Origin: Brachionus manjavacas
Taxonomy: Eukaryota; Rotifera; Eurotatoria; Ploima; Brachionidae
Length of the DNA stretch: 64,000 nt
Assembly: GCA_019054805.1 (NCBI GenBank)
Contig: JAHQIY010000003.1
Span: 2,294,001-2,358,000 of the forward strand
Direction of reading: 5' to 3'
In this document: in pieces, positions 12,193-22,509 of the stretch
Position numbering within the stretch: position 1 is the stretch's first letter
Layout: every line of letters starts with the position of its first letter
The notes under the pieces: generated by a model
The model's database searches: none
Told to the model about the DNA's origin: nothing
Seen by the model: the letters and a program-made list of their open reading frames with translations, nothing else
Translations under genes and position numbers: made by a program

Positions 12193-13389
12193 TTACGAAT
12201 TAAAGATTGATTTTATTGTTAAGTCGGCTCGCTTGAGATCCCATCCATCCACTTGACCATTATTATTTAAAAATTGCTCTACTTGATTAGCCATATCTTT
12301 TGGTAATCTATCCGGACTTATAAAGGACGCTGTTGCTCCTGAATCGACTAACATGTTCATCGGTATGTCCTGATTGTTTACTTCTAACACTGCACTAACT
12401 CTGACTAGATTTGATGCTTGATTATGAGTACAATTTTGCACGTAAATTGTATTTGTTGTCTCTTCAAGACTTCCATAATCCTCTAACTCATCTAACTCAG
12501 CATCAATTGTATAACTTTTAGTGAATTTTGGATAGCTTTTTGATTGATTGCTTCGGTATTTGTTATTATTACTATAACTACTACTACTACCCTTGTTGTA
12601 CCTTTCTTGATTAAACTCGGTACGCTTGCTTGATGTTGGATATTCACTCGATTTACTATAACGCTTAAAACTATTCTCATTCGATTCCTTTCTAGAAGAT
12701 TGATTAATTCTTGATAAACAATCCACACTCTTGTGACCAAACTTGCTACAAAAATTGCAACTACCATTAAATTTAACAACTTTTGGATTACTGAATTTAA
12801 ACTCTCTATGTTTCATTTTGTTAATTTCCATTGGCTCCTGCTTAATTTGTTGGAAATGTCCTGTGTACATTTCCTTATAATCGACAGACTTGTCGAACAC
12901 ACTTACAATATCGGACCAACTTTTATCCGATTGTAACTCAAGGAAACTCTTGATGTGACTTGGTACTGTTGAAACTAATCTTGACATCAACATTCTTGAT
13001 CTACCATTTAACTCTAACCCAGGCATACCCTTATCTAGTAGCCTTTCTATATCATGACAAAAATCTCCGATTTTCTCATCTTGCTTCAATTGTCTTGAAT
13101 AAAACAAATTTAAATAATACTCGGGTGACTTTATACATTTCCCTTTTAACGTATCTAATATCTTCTTGATATCTTCCTTATCAGCTGCTTGCATTTGGTC
13201 AAAAGCCTTCTTTGCTTTACCAACTAAACAAAACTCAATTGCTTCTGCTTGCTTCTTAATATCCCATCCGTATATTATGCAATCATACTTGAATGCTGAC
13301 ACAAAATCGTCATAACATCCACTTTCTCCATCATAAGCTAAATTGTTACCCATACCACGTTTCAACATCTTACTGGCTTTGTATTCCAT
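12193..13389 (-). CDS. Gypsy gag-protease polyprotein
   Basis: 398 residues. Residues ~1-200 are a capsid-like gag domain ([36 protein letters not shown]). A CCHC zinc knuckle is at C211, C214, H219 and C224. It is followed by a Ser/Asn/Arg/Tyr-rich linker and the retropepsin active site [17 protein letters not shown] with DSGA at 349-352. The frame stops (TCG TAA) inside what should be the protease; the rest of the protease is in the +1 frame. Gag forms the particle and the protease cuts the polyprotein. The frame change may be a mutation or, less likely given its place, programmed +1 shifting. Confidence 0.85.
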   Translation of the reverse strand: MEYKASKMLKRGMGNNLAYDGESGCYDDFVSAFKYDCIIYGWDIKKQAEAIEFCLVGKAKKAFDQMQAADKEDIKKILDTLKGKCIKSPEYYLNLFYSRQLKQDEKIGDFCHDIERLLDKGMPGLELNGRSRMLMSRLVSTVPSHIKSFLELQSDKSWSDIVSVFDKSVDYKEMYTGHFQQIKQEPMEINKMKHREFKFSNPKVVKFNGSCNFCSKFGHKSVDCLSRINQSSRKESNENSFKRYSKSSEYPTSSKRTEFNQERYNKGSSSSYSNNNKYRSNQSKSYPKFTKSYTIDAELDELEDYGSLEETTNTIYVQNCTHNQASNLVRVSAVLEVNNQDIPMNMLVDSGATASFISPDRLPKDMANQVEQFLNNNGQVDGWDLKRADLTIKSIFNS

Positions 13390-13452
13390 TTACTAAGCTA
13401 AACTTATCTTCTAATCACAACTTGATTTTTACTTTTGCTTAACAACGTAACT

Positions 13453-13584
13453 TGTGACGGTAACTTAATTAAAAGATTAACTAACAGTTAAGTTTTCTAT
13501 ATTTCTTTATTATTTAAAGTTAAGACCAAGTGAAGTCTTAAACTTCACTTCTATTTATATTAGAAGGGAGGACCGGGTCTTACA
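13453..13584 (-). repeat. 5' LTR of the gypsy element (132 bp)
   Basis: Same sequence as 8018-8138 except for the extra 11-nt block TTAAGACCAAG; this block plus adjacent bases looks like a small internal duplication around AAG..AAGT. In element sense the LTR is followed by AGTTACGTTGTTAAGC. There is no TGG at the junction, so no ordinary tRNA primer-binding site is visible. Confidence 0.85.
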
Positions 13585-14639
13585 CTATTAATTTAGTTCT
13601 GTAAAATTCTTACTTAAAAGCAAATTTGCTTAATGTAGAAAAAAAAGTCTGCAAAATACTCTGCAATTTTCTTGCACCCTATTAAAAAGTTTTCAAATCT
13701 AGTATGCAATTACATTGCAGAGTTCTTGCATCAAAAAATTTTCATATTTTTTTAAGTTCCTTTCAACCACTCTAAAATTGCGTTTTCAAGGGGAAAGCAG
13801 GATTTTTTTTCTCTCTTAATAAAAGTAGTGTATCAGCCTCATTTAAGGTAACTTAGCTTTAATCAATTTAAGCTTATTTTTTAAAAATTTTTTTATCTCA
13901 AGTGATAAAAAAATTTTTAAAAAATAAGCTTAAAATTAACAAATTGTAAAAAAAAAAGCAAAATATGAATCAAATTAATTTTTAAATATTCAATTTTTTA
14001 AATTTAGTTAATTTACTCATTTGGTTTAAAGTTTTAAATTAAATTTTTTTATTTGTTTAAAAAAAAATCTAAGACTTAATTATTTAAAAGAAATATAGCT
14101 TTTAATTGTAAATATAACCTAATTCTTATAACAAATTTTCTAATATTGCTTTAAGATCATCAATATCTTGCTTAATTTGAAAATAATCAAATAGTGGCCA
14201 AATAATAATTGGCAACTCATCATGTCAAGCTTATATTCGGTAGAGGATATGGGTCATGAATTGTGATGTTATTCAGTTGTCTATCAGTTATTCAGTATTC
14301 AGTTGTATATTCAGGAATTTTGACCCGTATTCCTTTTTTTTTTTGCCATCGGCAATAATAACATAGATATTTTAGCCGACTATCAGAAGGCCTTATAATA
14401 CTGGCTTAGACCATTTCATCAATTTCTATGTTATTAAGTTATCTTTCTTTAATTGCTGCTCGATAAAACATTTTTCGAATCGATTTGTCGCTTATTGGTT
14501 TGTTTATATGTCGTCATAAGTCACAGTAAAAACAAGCTTATTATTGTTTAGAATTTAACTGCAGCTGTATTTGTTTTTAGTTTTACACATTGAATTTTTC
14601 AAATTTTACCCCCTCGTTTGATCGAAAATAACAGGCTAC
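13585..14639. other. Intergenic AT-rich DNA with a perfect 31-bp palindrome
   Basis: No gene seen. 13867-13897 and 13904-13934 are perfect inverted copies (core TTAAGCTTATTTTTT...) around the 6-nt loop TCAAGT. A weaker inverted pair, GGATATGGGTCATGAATT against GGAATACGGGTCAAAATTCC, lies at ~14245-14335 around repeats of ATTCAG. Confidence 0.6.
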
Positions 14640-15560
14640 GAAATCATCATCGAAATTGTCATCTTCGATATCAGCTTGTTATATAATGATTTCTTGTTTT
14701 TAGAAAAATCATCATAAATTTCTACATACTTACTTGTCCTTTAGTAGATTTCTCGTCACTCTGGGCCAATCGATTCGTTATTTGCCACAAACAAATCCAT
14801 CCCTCAAAGAATATTTTTTCTTGGTAACATTATAAATTTAATTTCAGAGATCAGCCTATTGAAAATTAATCTTAGCTTTTCAGTTAAATTTGTCTTGTGC
14901 ACTTGGTAATTAGCAACAAGAGCTCTAATCTACTTGTGGCTAGTGGGTAACTAGTGTTCGTGTACTAAATCCTCAGAAATTACCGAGAGTTTAGCACCAG
15001 TATCAAATATCATTAAAACTACGAGGTCATTTCTAATGTTAATTGTTCCGAGTATTCTCGAAGGTTTCCAGTTTGAGTCAGTCGTCCTAGTTTCGTAAGT
15101 GACAAATATGCTTCCTCTATCATTGTAAAATCTTTGATCAAAAAGTTTTCATCCTAAATTTGTCTCTGATTTGTTTCGAACCAATCGTCTTTTGGTTTTT
15201 ACAGCATCCTCTCTTAAGATTATGACAGCTGACTTTGCCTTCCTCTGCTACGTTACTTATTGATAAATTTCTTTCAGTTATCCCTATCGACTATATTATG
15301 TTTTCATTTCCGGTAAAGTTTGGCTGTCAAATAGAAGTTATCTTTTTGCTTTTTTTCTATTGTTCAGGATTTATTTTGTTCTTTAGACTCCTGTAGTCTC
15401 ATAACCGTTATTTTCGACCTTTTTGTCTTCAGGAGTAGTCTTTGAAAACTAGCAGTTTGCGCATCAATTGAGCCTTGGAGATCTTGCAGATCTCAGTTAT
15501 CATCACTTGTGTAGGTTTGCGGTAGGCATGCCCAGTTTTGAGGAATGAAAACAGGAAGAA
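14640..15560 (-). pseudogene. Decayed LTR-retrotransposon gag-protease remnant
   Basis: On the minus strand a retropepsin site is legible at about 15010-14950: RNDLVVLMIFDTGAKLSVIS, with DTGA as the catalytic motif. It is preceded by TYETRTTDSNWKPSRILG and followed, after stops, by GMDLFVANNESIGPE near 14780, the usual block downstream of protease. A possible zinc-knuckle trace (SCHNLKRGCC) is near 15230. There are many stops and no LTRs. It differs from the 8-13.6 kb element (DTGA against DSGA). Confidence 0.5.
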
Positions 15561-15596
15561 ATATAACGAAGACTAAAGTTTAGATTTTTTACCAAT

Positions 15597-16126
15597 CCAT
15601 AATTAGTTTTTAAGACTTTAAAAGATTCGAAAATTTGTTTTTTATTATTGCGAAGAAGTCCATTACATCTTTTTAATTCAGATCTGTTTTAAAAAAAAAA
15701 ATTTGATCTGATTTAGGTTTTTTCCTTTTAGACTTAAAACAACCTAAATGACTTGATGTGGTAAAAAAAATAAAATCATCTAATTTTTAGAAAAAATATT
15801 TAAATAAAAATTATTTCGAGATGAATCTTGAAGCGCTTATTTTTAAGTCTTCAATGTTTGCAATATTAAATTAAAATTTTTTTTTTTTTTGTAACTGAAA
15901 AAAATATTTGAAACATTTAAATGTTATTTCAAAATTGGATATAATTTGTAATTAAAACACAAATAATTAAACCAATTTTATTTTAATTTTTAAAAGATAG
16001 AACATAAATCTGATCAGATTTTGTTTTTAAAATAGATCTGAATTTAAAAGATGAATTTGACTTCTTCGCAACAATAAAAAATCAGAATTCGAATTTTTTG
16101 AAGTCTTAAAAAATAATTATGAATTT
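15597..16126. repeat. Foldback MITE with ~125-bp inverted arms
   Basis: The arms at about 15597-15720 and 16002-16126 are inverted copies with scattered mismatches; shared landmarks include ATTGCGAAGAAGTC (left) against GACTTCTTCGCAACAAT (right), and AATTCAGATCTG against its mirror TAGATCTGAATT. The middle is ~280 bp of AT-rich DNA without an ORF. No clear target duplication. Confidence 0.65.
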
Positions 16127-17589
16127 TGAAAATTTCAACTTAAGTTAAGTTAAATAATTTTAGTATTAATGCAAACATTACGATTAATAATAACTTTGAG
16201 ATTTTTTCACTAAAGAATAAAATTATTCAATTTTTAAATATCATATCATTTTTATTCAAATAAAATCTCTTTTACACCTAAAAATTGTAGTTTTTTGAGT
16301 CATCTATTTTTTGAATTGATTTAGATTATTTTTTTTGAATAATAAGTTTGAGTCTTACCAAATTTTTCAATCATTTTAACTCGCTAACTATTTGAAAATT
16401 GTTGTGTTTAATCAATTGATAATTTCCATCTTCATTTTCTTTAGGTATTTCTGTGACTACTGCTTAACTTGGCATAAGTAAGTCAGCAATATTCCTTGAA
16501 ATAATTGCATCGTCCATTTATAAAAGGTGGACGGTCAATCTTATTTACTTTTAATTGAAAATAAAAATTTTGTGAAAATATCTTAATATAAATAATATTT
16601 ATAGCTTTTAAATTAATTCATTTTATATATTAAATCTACGATCTCAAAATTCAGACATTTTGCCAACTTGCGTTTTTCATTGCAATTTTTCATTCAGATA
16701 TTAAAGAAATTAAGTTCAATTTTTTTCAATATATTAACCCTAACCCTAACCTATTTTTAAGCCTTTTATGCCTAAACTTTAAAACATCACATATATCTCT
16801 GATTTTTTTTTCTAAATAAAATGTAAGTTAACCATCAAATTGAACCAAAAAATTAATCAACCCTAATTACTCGAAATATCTTCAATTTCTTTATCAATAG
16901 CAAATTTCAATCTTCTCTTTAGAAATAATATTATAAAACTTTAAAAAAAATTTAAATCTAAAATCTACAAAAGTGATTTAAACTGTTGAAAAATTATTCT
17001 TTCTAATTTTAAAAAATCTATTATACTCATGAAATGCTTTCTTGTATAGCTGCAAATCTAAAAGAATTAATAGACGCCCCGTCAATCAATTTTTTTTGAA
17101 AAAGGGAAGGAAGGGAAAAATTTTATTGGTCTTTCGATAATCTTAATCTCTAAATAAATTTTGAATATAAATTTTTCATTTTTAGAATTTTACTCCTCAA
17201 AATTTTAAGGTTGAGTAATTCTTTACTTATAAAAATACTCTATGGCAAGTGGAGAATAAGTTTTTTCCATGTCTAATGGGAAAGGTTGAAACGTTTTACT
17301 CAGCATGGGTTCGACGAAAAGGGTTTTTATCTCGCTTTTGAATTAATAGAAAACTAATTTCACTTCTATCATACAGGTTATGAAAATGTTAATTTCATTT
17401 CTCAAGGGCCAGATATTTTTTAACTTTCAATTACTAATAGCACGTATTCGAGTTTTATTCAATCATTTAAAGCTCTCCGGATGAGTTAATGTTTTTAACA
17501 ATAAATCCTTTGTCGTCCAAAGTGCAGCGTCTGATCTCTAGGACAATTTTCGATTATTATATTTCAAAAGTATGCGCTATTAAATAAAA
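16127..17589. other. Intergenic AT-rich DNA with a short telomere-like block
   Basis: No gene seen. 16733-16752 reads TTAACCCTAACCCTAACC plus TA, about two and a half units of the common animal telomere repeat TTAGGG on the opposite strand. A small hairpin CGTCCA...TGGACG is near 16510-16535. Confidence 0.5.
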
Positions 17590-19227
17590 GAATGTTACAA
17601 TACTCCCTCGCCGTGGGAGAACGGCTTCCTACGATCAGGGAGAACAAAAACTAAAAAAAAAAACAAAATAAAAAAATAATACATTTAAGTTTCTTGTTTA
17701 TCGGTACCCAGCAGGAAATATAATTTTCTGGAACTCAAATCATCAGCTGCCCATCGAGGGTGATGACCGGATAATTTGCAGGAGCCATTTATTTTCTTGG
17801 ATTTTGTTCATGGGAAATATCAAAAGTGGAATGAGCCATTTTTCCATAATGCGGCATCTAAGCAGTCTACCATGTTCTCGACCATCATTCTCCCAGATCC
17901 ACTCTTTCACAGCGTTTCGAGTATCATGGCGCATTGTGGGTCTGAGTGCGGGTCGGATCTCTTACGGTACTATTTGTTCTGAGCAAAGTTGTTGATTCAT
18001 TTTTTTCTTTTGTTTTCTTTAGATGAGATTTAAATTTTGAAATTAAGAAATTTTGACTTGTTCCTCTTTTTTAAGGTACGTGGTAGAGGAAAGCATAAAT
18101 ATCTAATTCAAAGTTTAAATTTTTTTTTTAATTTTGTTTATGTATATTGCAACCGATCCGGCTGCTTTCTAGATCTCTTGGGGCCCAGTATTTATTCTTG
18201 TTCCTAAAGGCCCCTTCTTTATCTTTTTATTCTTGTTTTTTTAAGTAGTAATTAGGTTTATAAACTGCACTATTATTATCTTGGGTTAAATCTTGAAAAA
18301 TTGAATTGATCTAGTAAATTCCTCATCGTTTTAGTCATACGATAAAGTCTAGATCCTACTTGTTCTTTAAGTTTTTTTTAGGAATTTACATTTCTGAAAG
18401 ATTGATTGGCTCGTTTAAATTACTTTAAACACTATTTTTATGATAATGAATTTAATCGTGGGGAGGGAATAAAGATGACTTTAATTTTGATAAATCCAAC
18501 TAACTTTAATATATTAATAGTTTATAAGCTTTTTAGGAGGAGGTGAGGAACTCGTCTTCGCCATTTCTACCACATGACATACCCTTGGCTTTACCACCTT
18601 TCCATCAACCTCAACTGAACCCCAACCGCGAAGTTGGTGGTTCTTCTCATCCTTTGAACTCGAACATCCAGAAGAGTTTGGTGAAAGACAAGTCTCCATT
18701 GTAGGAGCTCCTGGTTGTCATACAGGTCATTCTTCAATTAAAGCTTTTAGCTTGCGTGGTCTGAATTGCAAGCGTCTGAGTTCTAACTAAACGGCGTTGT
18801 TCACGTCTATAATAAGCTTCTCCTTTCCTACTTCTAAACTTAAATGAGCACTTGTTAAGCGAGCTCGAGAGACCAAACCTATTTCAGCTTGTAAGTAGCT
18901 GTCCCACTCTTTGTCGAGCTTAGTTCTCTTGTAAGACGGGTGGGAATAAAGAAGATTACTAAAGAAGAAAATCCTAAAAATGACTTGCCAGTCCCCTCTA
19001 ATATTATCTTGAAGCTTAGCAATTAAATCTTCAAGTTCGTACAGCTGCATGCTTTCGAACAAAAGAGGGTGTGTGAGGAAAAAAGGAAAGAGAGTGCACC
19101 AGGCTTGCGCCAAAGAGCTTTCATCAAGCTTAATAAAAAATGGGTGTGCACTCGAAAGAAAAGCCAGTCACGTCCGAGGTAGGAGCATGACAGAGAAATA
19201 AGCTTAGGGAGATAAGCTTAGCTTGAT
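17590..19227. other. Block of raised G+C, probable LTR-element debris, unassigned
   Basis: Composition rises here relative to the flanks and short open frames appear on the minus strand (17743-17934, 18514-18699, 18787-19113). The last reads as a believable protein (KLDKEWDSYLQAEIGLVSRA) but I do not recognise it. The left edge, TGTTACAATACTCCCTCGCC at 17595-17614, resembles the LTR/polypurine junction of the gypsy element at 8132-8147 (TTACATCCCTCGCCC). I infer old retroelement sequence on the minus strand; no catalytic motif was found. Confidence 0.3.
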
Positions 19228-19525
19228 ATTAACAAAAATGTTGGCTGACCGGTGGCATGACCACCAGTCAGTCGTTTTTATTAATAATTAAAAATAAAGT
19301 TCGAAAGCTACCGGTTACACGTCAGGCAGCTTATATTTATAAGCGTTCGTTGCAGTGCCAAGGCGTAGGCTCCATTTATGGTGTTAAGCGCCGGCTAGGC
19401 GCGTCTGCTGGATTGGCTGCAGATGGCACGTACGAAACGCGAACGTCGAAGATGGAAAGGTGGTTCTCATCCAGTTGACCATGATCATCAACGAGAGGAA
19501 TTTTACTTCATTTATTTTTTGAAAT
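19228..19525 (+). repeat. LTR-like sequence with TATA box and primer-site-like end
   Basis: Begins TGTTGGCTGACCGGTGG, which forms a near-perfect 11-bp hairpin with CCACCAGTCAG (19231-19259). A TATA-like TATATTTATAAG lies at ~19331-19342, and the block runs to TTTGGTGACCACTATTG at ~19524-19540, which looks like the TGG-type primer-binding region that follows many LTRs. There is no second copy in the window, so it would be a solo or truncated LTR. It is cut off by the mariner element at 19655. Confidence 0.35.
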
Positions 19526-19654
19526 AATTTGGTGACCACTATTGTTCTTTTCATTTGACGACAAGTGTCCTTTTTATGTTGACTAATTTCCTTAGTAACC
19601 AAATAGTAACTAAAAACCAACTGAGCAAATAGATGTTAGTTAAATGTTTCACTA

Positions 19655-22152
19655 CCAGAGTTGATTAAAAATTTCAAAATAAAGTCCAAGTCATTATAAA
19701 AAAAGTCCAAGTTCGGACAAAAAAAGTCCACTTTTTTTTAATTTTCTAGATCAGGCTTTATATCAAAAAATTTATTCTCTTGGGTTGTCTAATCCAAATA
19801 CAGTACGTTAAAACAAACAAAAAAAAATTGTCTACAAAATTTAGAACATTTATTTTTTAATATTAAAAATGCCCACCCTTAGCTTAAATACAGCGACACG
19901 TTTTGGCATAGATTCATACATGTTTTTTACAACTTCACTAGGAACTTTAAACCATTCATCAAAAAGAACACTTTTTAAATGCTCTCCTGACGTAATTTTT
20001 GTATTGACCATTTGTGGTCGGCTGTGTTTTAAAATAGCATTGATCAAAATAGCAAAATCATAATAGCGATATCATATTAGAAAAAATTACATGTTGTTTT
20101 AAAGTTCAAAATAACATTATCAAATTAACATAATACTTTTGAATACTCAAAATAACACGTTCACAATAGCTTTTTCAAAATATCAAGTTTGAAGCTAAAT
20201 TAAATTGTTTATTTATTAATTTAAAAAATAATTTAGGCGAGTCCTTGGCTGGATGAAATGGAGACTTAGTCCTTCCTTGCATTCACATGATAGATTTTTG
20301 ATACCACATAATGCAATAAAAAATAATACAATTTTTTGAAAAAAGTTAAATTAGTTTTTCTTTAGTTGTTAAATTTTCCTATATATGTAAAATGAGAACA
20401 AATTTTCAATTTTCATAAAAAAATTTAAATTTAAATTAAATTGTTTGCATTTCATAAAAATGGAAATTGTCAATACATTATCAAAGCTAAAAAGTATGAT
20501 CCTTAAAAAAAATTAGAAACATTACAATTTAGCTTTATTACTAATATAATTTTTGTTCTAATTGATTAATTAATTGATGTATGCTATTTTGAATTTAACA
20601 AAAGTGTCGATATTCTAATTATGTTATTTTGAATTCGCTAATTTAAACATTGTTATTTTAATTCTTTAATTGCTATTCTAAACTTAGCTATTTTAATATT
20701 GCTATTGTGATAATTTTATTTTTATCAATGCTTTTTTGACTATGACTATTTACCTTGTGGTCAATATATGATCATAAATTCTCTATTGGATTGAGATCAG
20801 GTGTTCTTGGGCACCAGGGGAGAACTGTTATTTGTTTTTCTTGAAACCAATCTCGAACGGAATGAGCAGTATGTGCGCTAGCGCCATCCTGCTGAAAAAT
20901 AGAGTCTTGACTATGATCAAAAAATATCAATTTGTAGGTAATAAGTTATTTTCCAGAGTTTCCATGTACACAAATTGATTAATTCTGACTGTATATATGG
21001 AGCAGCATCCAGTACCTTTATAATTAATGCATTCTCAAATATCAACCGAACCTCAACCATTATGTAACTTTATTAAACAAAACTTGGGGTGATACTTTTC
21101 GTTTACAAAACGTTTTACAAAATACTCTAGATTTTCTGTTTTAATACTTCGAAATTAGTCTCGTCACTAAAAACAACTTTTGACCAGTAATTAACAGTCC
21201 ATATTTGACGTTCTTTGCACCATTTTAGCCTTTTCGATCGATCCAGTCAAAAAGTTTTTTTACTGCAGTATACGACTGTCTTTTTTGTTTTATAGAACTT
21301 TTCTTACAGTGTCTTTACTAACAGTAACATTTGGAAATTTAGAACTAAAATCAGAGATATAGATTTCTAAAGCTGTCGATTGCTTGTTGTAGGATTGATT
21401 CTGACCTTTCTAAAAATGTACGACTTATCTCGACTGGTAAGATTTCGGGATCTACCAGACCTTGTAATTCGTAATAGGTAATTGTTTGACCACGGATGTC
21501 TTCTCATAATTGCGCTTTGTTGAAATCACACATTTTCTCGAAACTGCTACTAGATCAGCTATTTCTTGTTGAGATTTGGTCTTATCCTTCAATAGACCAA
21601 TTATTTGCCACTTTTGAGCTACAGATACTTTTTTTATGGAAAAAACGCCAAAATGGTACAACTCAATAAAATGACCGATTTTAAAATCCAAAAATAATAA
21701 ATCAAACGTAAAAAGTGCAAGCAAACAGTATGAAAAGACATTTCAAGCATTGTGTGAAAAAAAATGGCCCGGGATTGTCAAGGTGTGGTAAAATTTTAGG
21801 ATAAAATAATTGTTCTAAACTTTGTAGACTATTTTTTTTTTGTTCAATTTTATCTGTTTTTTTTTTAAATGGGTTCTGGAGTGTTCAGAAATTTTTGTTT
21901 GAACAATCTATATATCAAAAGAAAGCTAATAAAATTATCTTTAAGATGGTATAGTTAACATTATATGTAAATCGATTTTAATTTTAGATTTTTGTACCTT
22001 AAAATATTTTTTTTTATTTTTTAGTAATGTTCTCAACTTTCTAGACATACTGTAGATTTGCCATATTTCAGAATTTTCTTGCAATTATTGCATTAAAAAA
22101 AATGTCCGAATTTGGACTTAACTTGAGACTTGTGAATTTTAAACAACTCTGT
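19655..22152 (-). mobile_element. Tc1/mariner-type DNA transposon, decayed and interrupted
   Basis: In minus sense the pieces are: an N-terminal helix-turn-helix (VAQKWQIIGLLKDKTKSQQ, 21640-21560); the first catalytic Asp in FSDETNF (~21160); the second in FQQDGASAHTAHSVRDWF (~20900-20850), followed by WCPRTPDLNPIENL; and the C-terminus EWFKVPSEVVKNMYESMPKR (~19960-19900). Frameshifts are frequent. Terminal inverted repeats: left CCAGAGTTGATTAAAAATTT from 19655 and right, on the opposite strand, CAGAGTTGTTTAAAATTC from 22152, each followed further in by AAGTCCAA..TTCGGACA. No matching TA target pair could be confirmed. The transposase would cut and paste the element. Confidence 0.75.
20037..20731. 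mobile_element. Element nested in the mariner copy, with subterminal repeats
   Basis: It splits the mariner transposase between IENL..YIDHKV and the C-terminal LKHSRPQMV. The ends are inverted: GCATTGATCAAAATAGC on the left and ATTTTTATCAATGC on the right. Short units of the type TTCAAAATAAC/AATAGC occur repeatedly near the left end, and their complements (GTTATTTTGAAT, GCTATTTTGAAT) near the right end, as in several DNA transposon families. No ORF. Superfamily unknown. Confidence 0.5.
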
Positions 22153-22509
22153 TCATTACTAATTAGTTGCAAAACGTATTGGAGCCAAAGTTAAGTTATT
22201 TGTTAATAAAAATAATTTTTAAGATTAAAATTTTAATTTGAAATTTAAGTTAGATCATGAGCTTCAATCTGTGTCACATTTAATAATTGATAATTTATTT
22301 ATATAATTAAGATAAGTTTTAAATTTAAATACTATTAATTGAAATGTGTTGAAACATGATAATACGGACTTATTAGCATTTTTTTCTTGCAATTTTTGAC
22401 GTCTCTGCTCATTATTCAAATTTCTCTCTAAGAAAAGTTTTGTTCCCCATTTAAGAAAAAAATCCAAAAATATTTATAAGATTTTTTATTTGAAAACATT
22501 ATCGCTTTA
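22153..22509. other. AT-rich spacer between mariner and acetyltransferase
   Basis: No gene seen. A TTTATT at 22485-22490 (AATAAA on the minus strand) is a plausible poly(A) signal for the acetyltransferase gene that ends at 22510. Confidence 0.5.

Larger units (their letters stand above)
8018..13584 (-). mobile_element. Ty3/gypsy LTR retrotransposon, near complete
   Basis: A 5.57-kb element in minus orientation. Order in transcription sense: 5' LTR 13584-13453, gag-protease 13389-12193, protease end and RT start 12161-11187, RT/RNase H from ~11196, integrase to 8311, polypurine tract, 3' LTR 8138-8018. Both LTRs begin TG and end CA on either strand and are flanked by the 4-bp duplication CTAT (8014-8017 and 13585-13588; ACTAT if the last LTR base is shared). 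Gene order RT-RNaseH-IN marks Ty3/gypsy. Three lesions interrupt the coding region, so this copy is probably not autonomous, unless some are sequence errors. Confidence 0.92.

Noticed and set aside
12193-12214. Programmed +1 frameshift as the main explanation for the gag/pol frame change
   Set aside because: The shift lies inside the protease domain rather than between gag and protease, so a mutation is more likely; kept only as an alternative.
12492-13169. Additional ORFs on both strands over gag
   Set aside because: Alternative frames of the gag-protease ORF.
17776-17995. Two overlapping plus-strand ORFs
   Set aside because: Shadows of each other and of the minus-strand frame at 17743-17934; none recognised.
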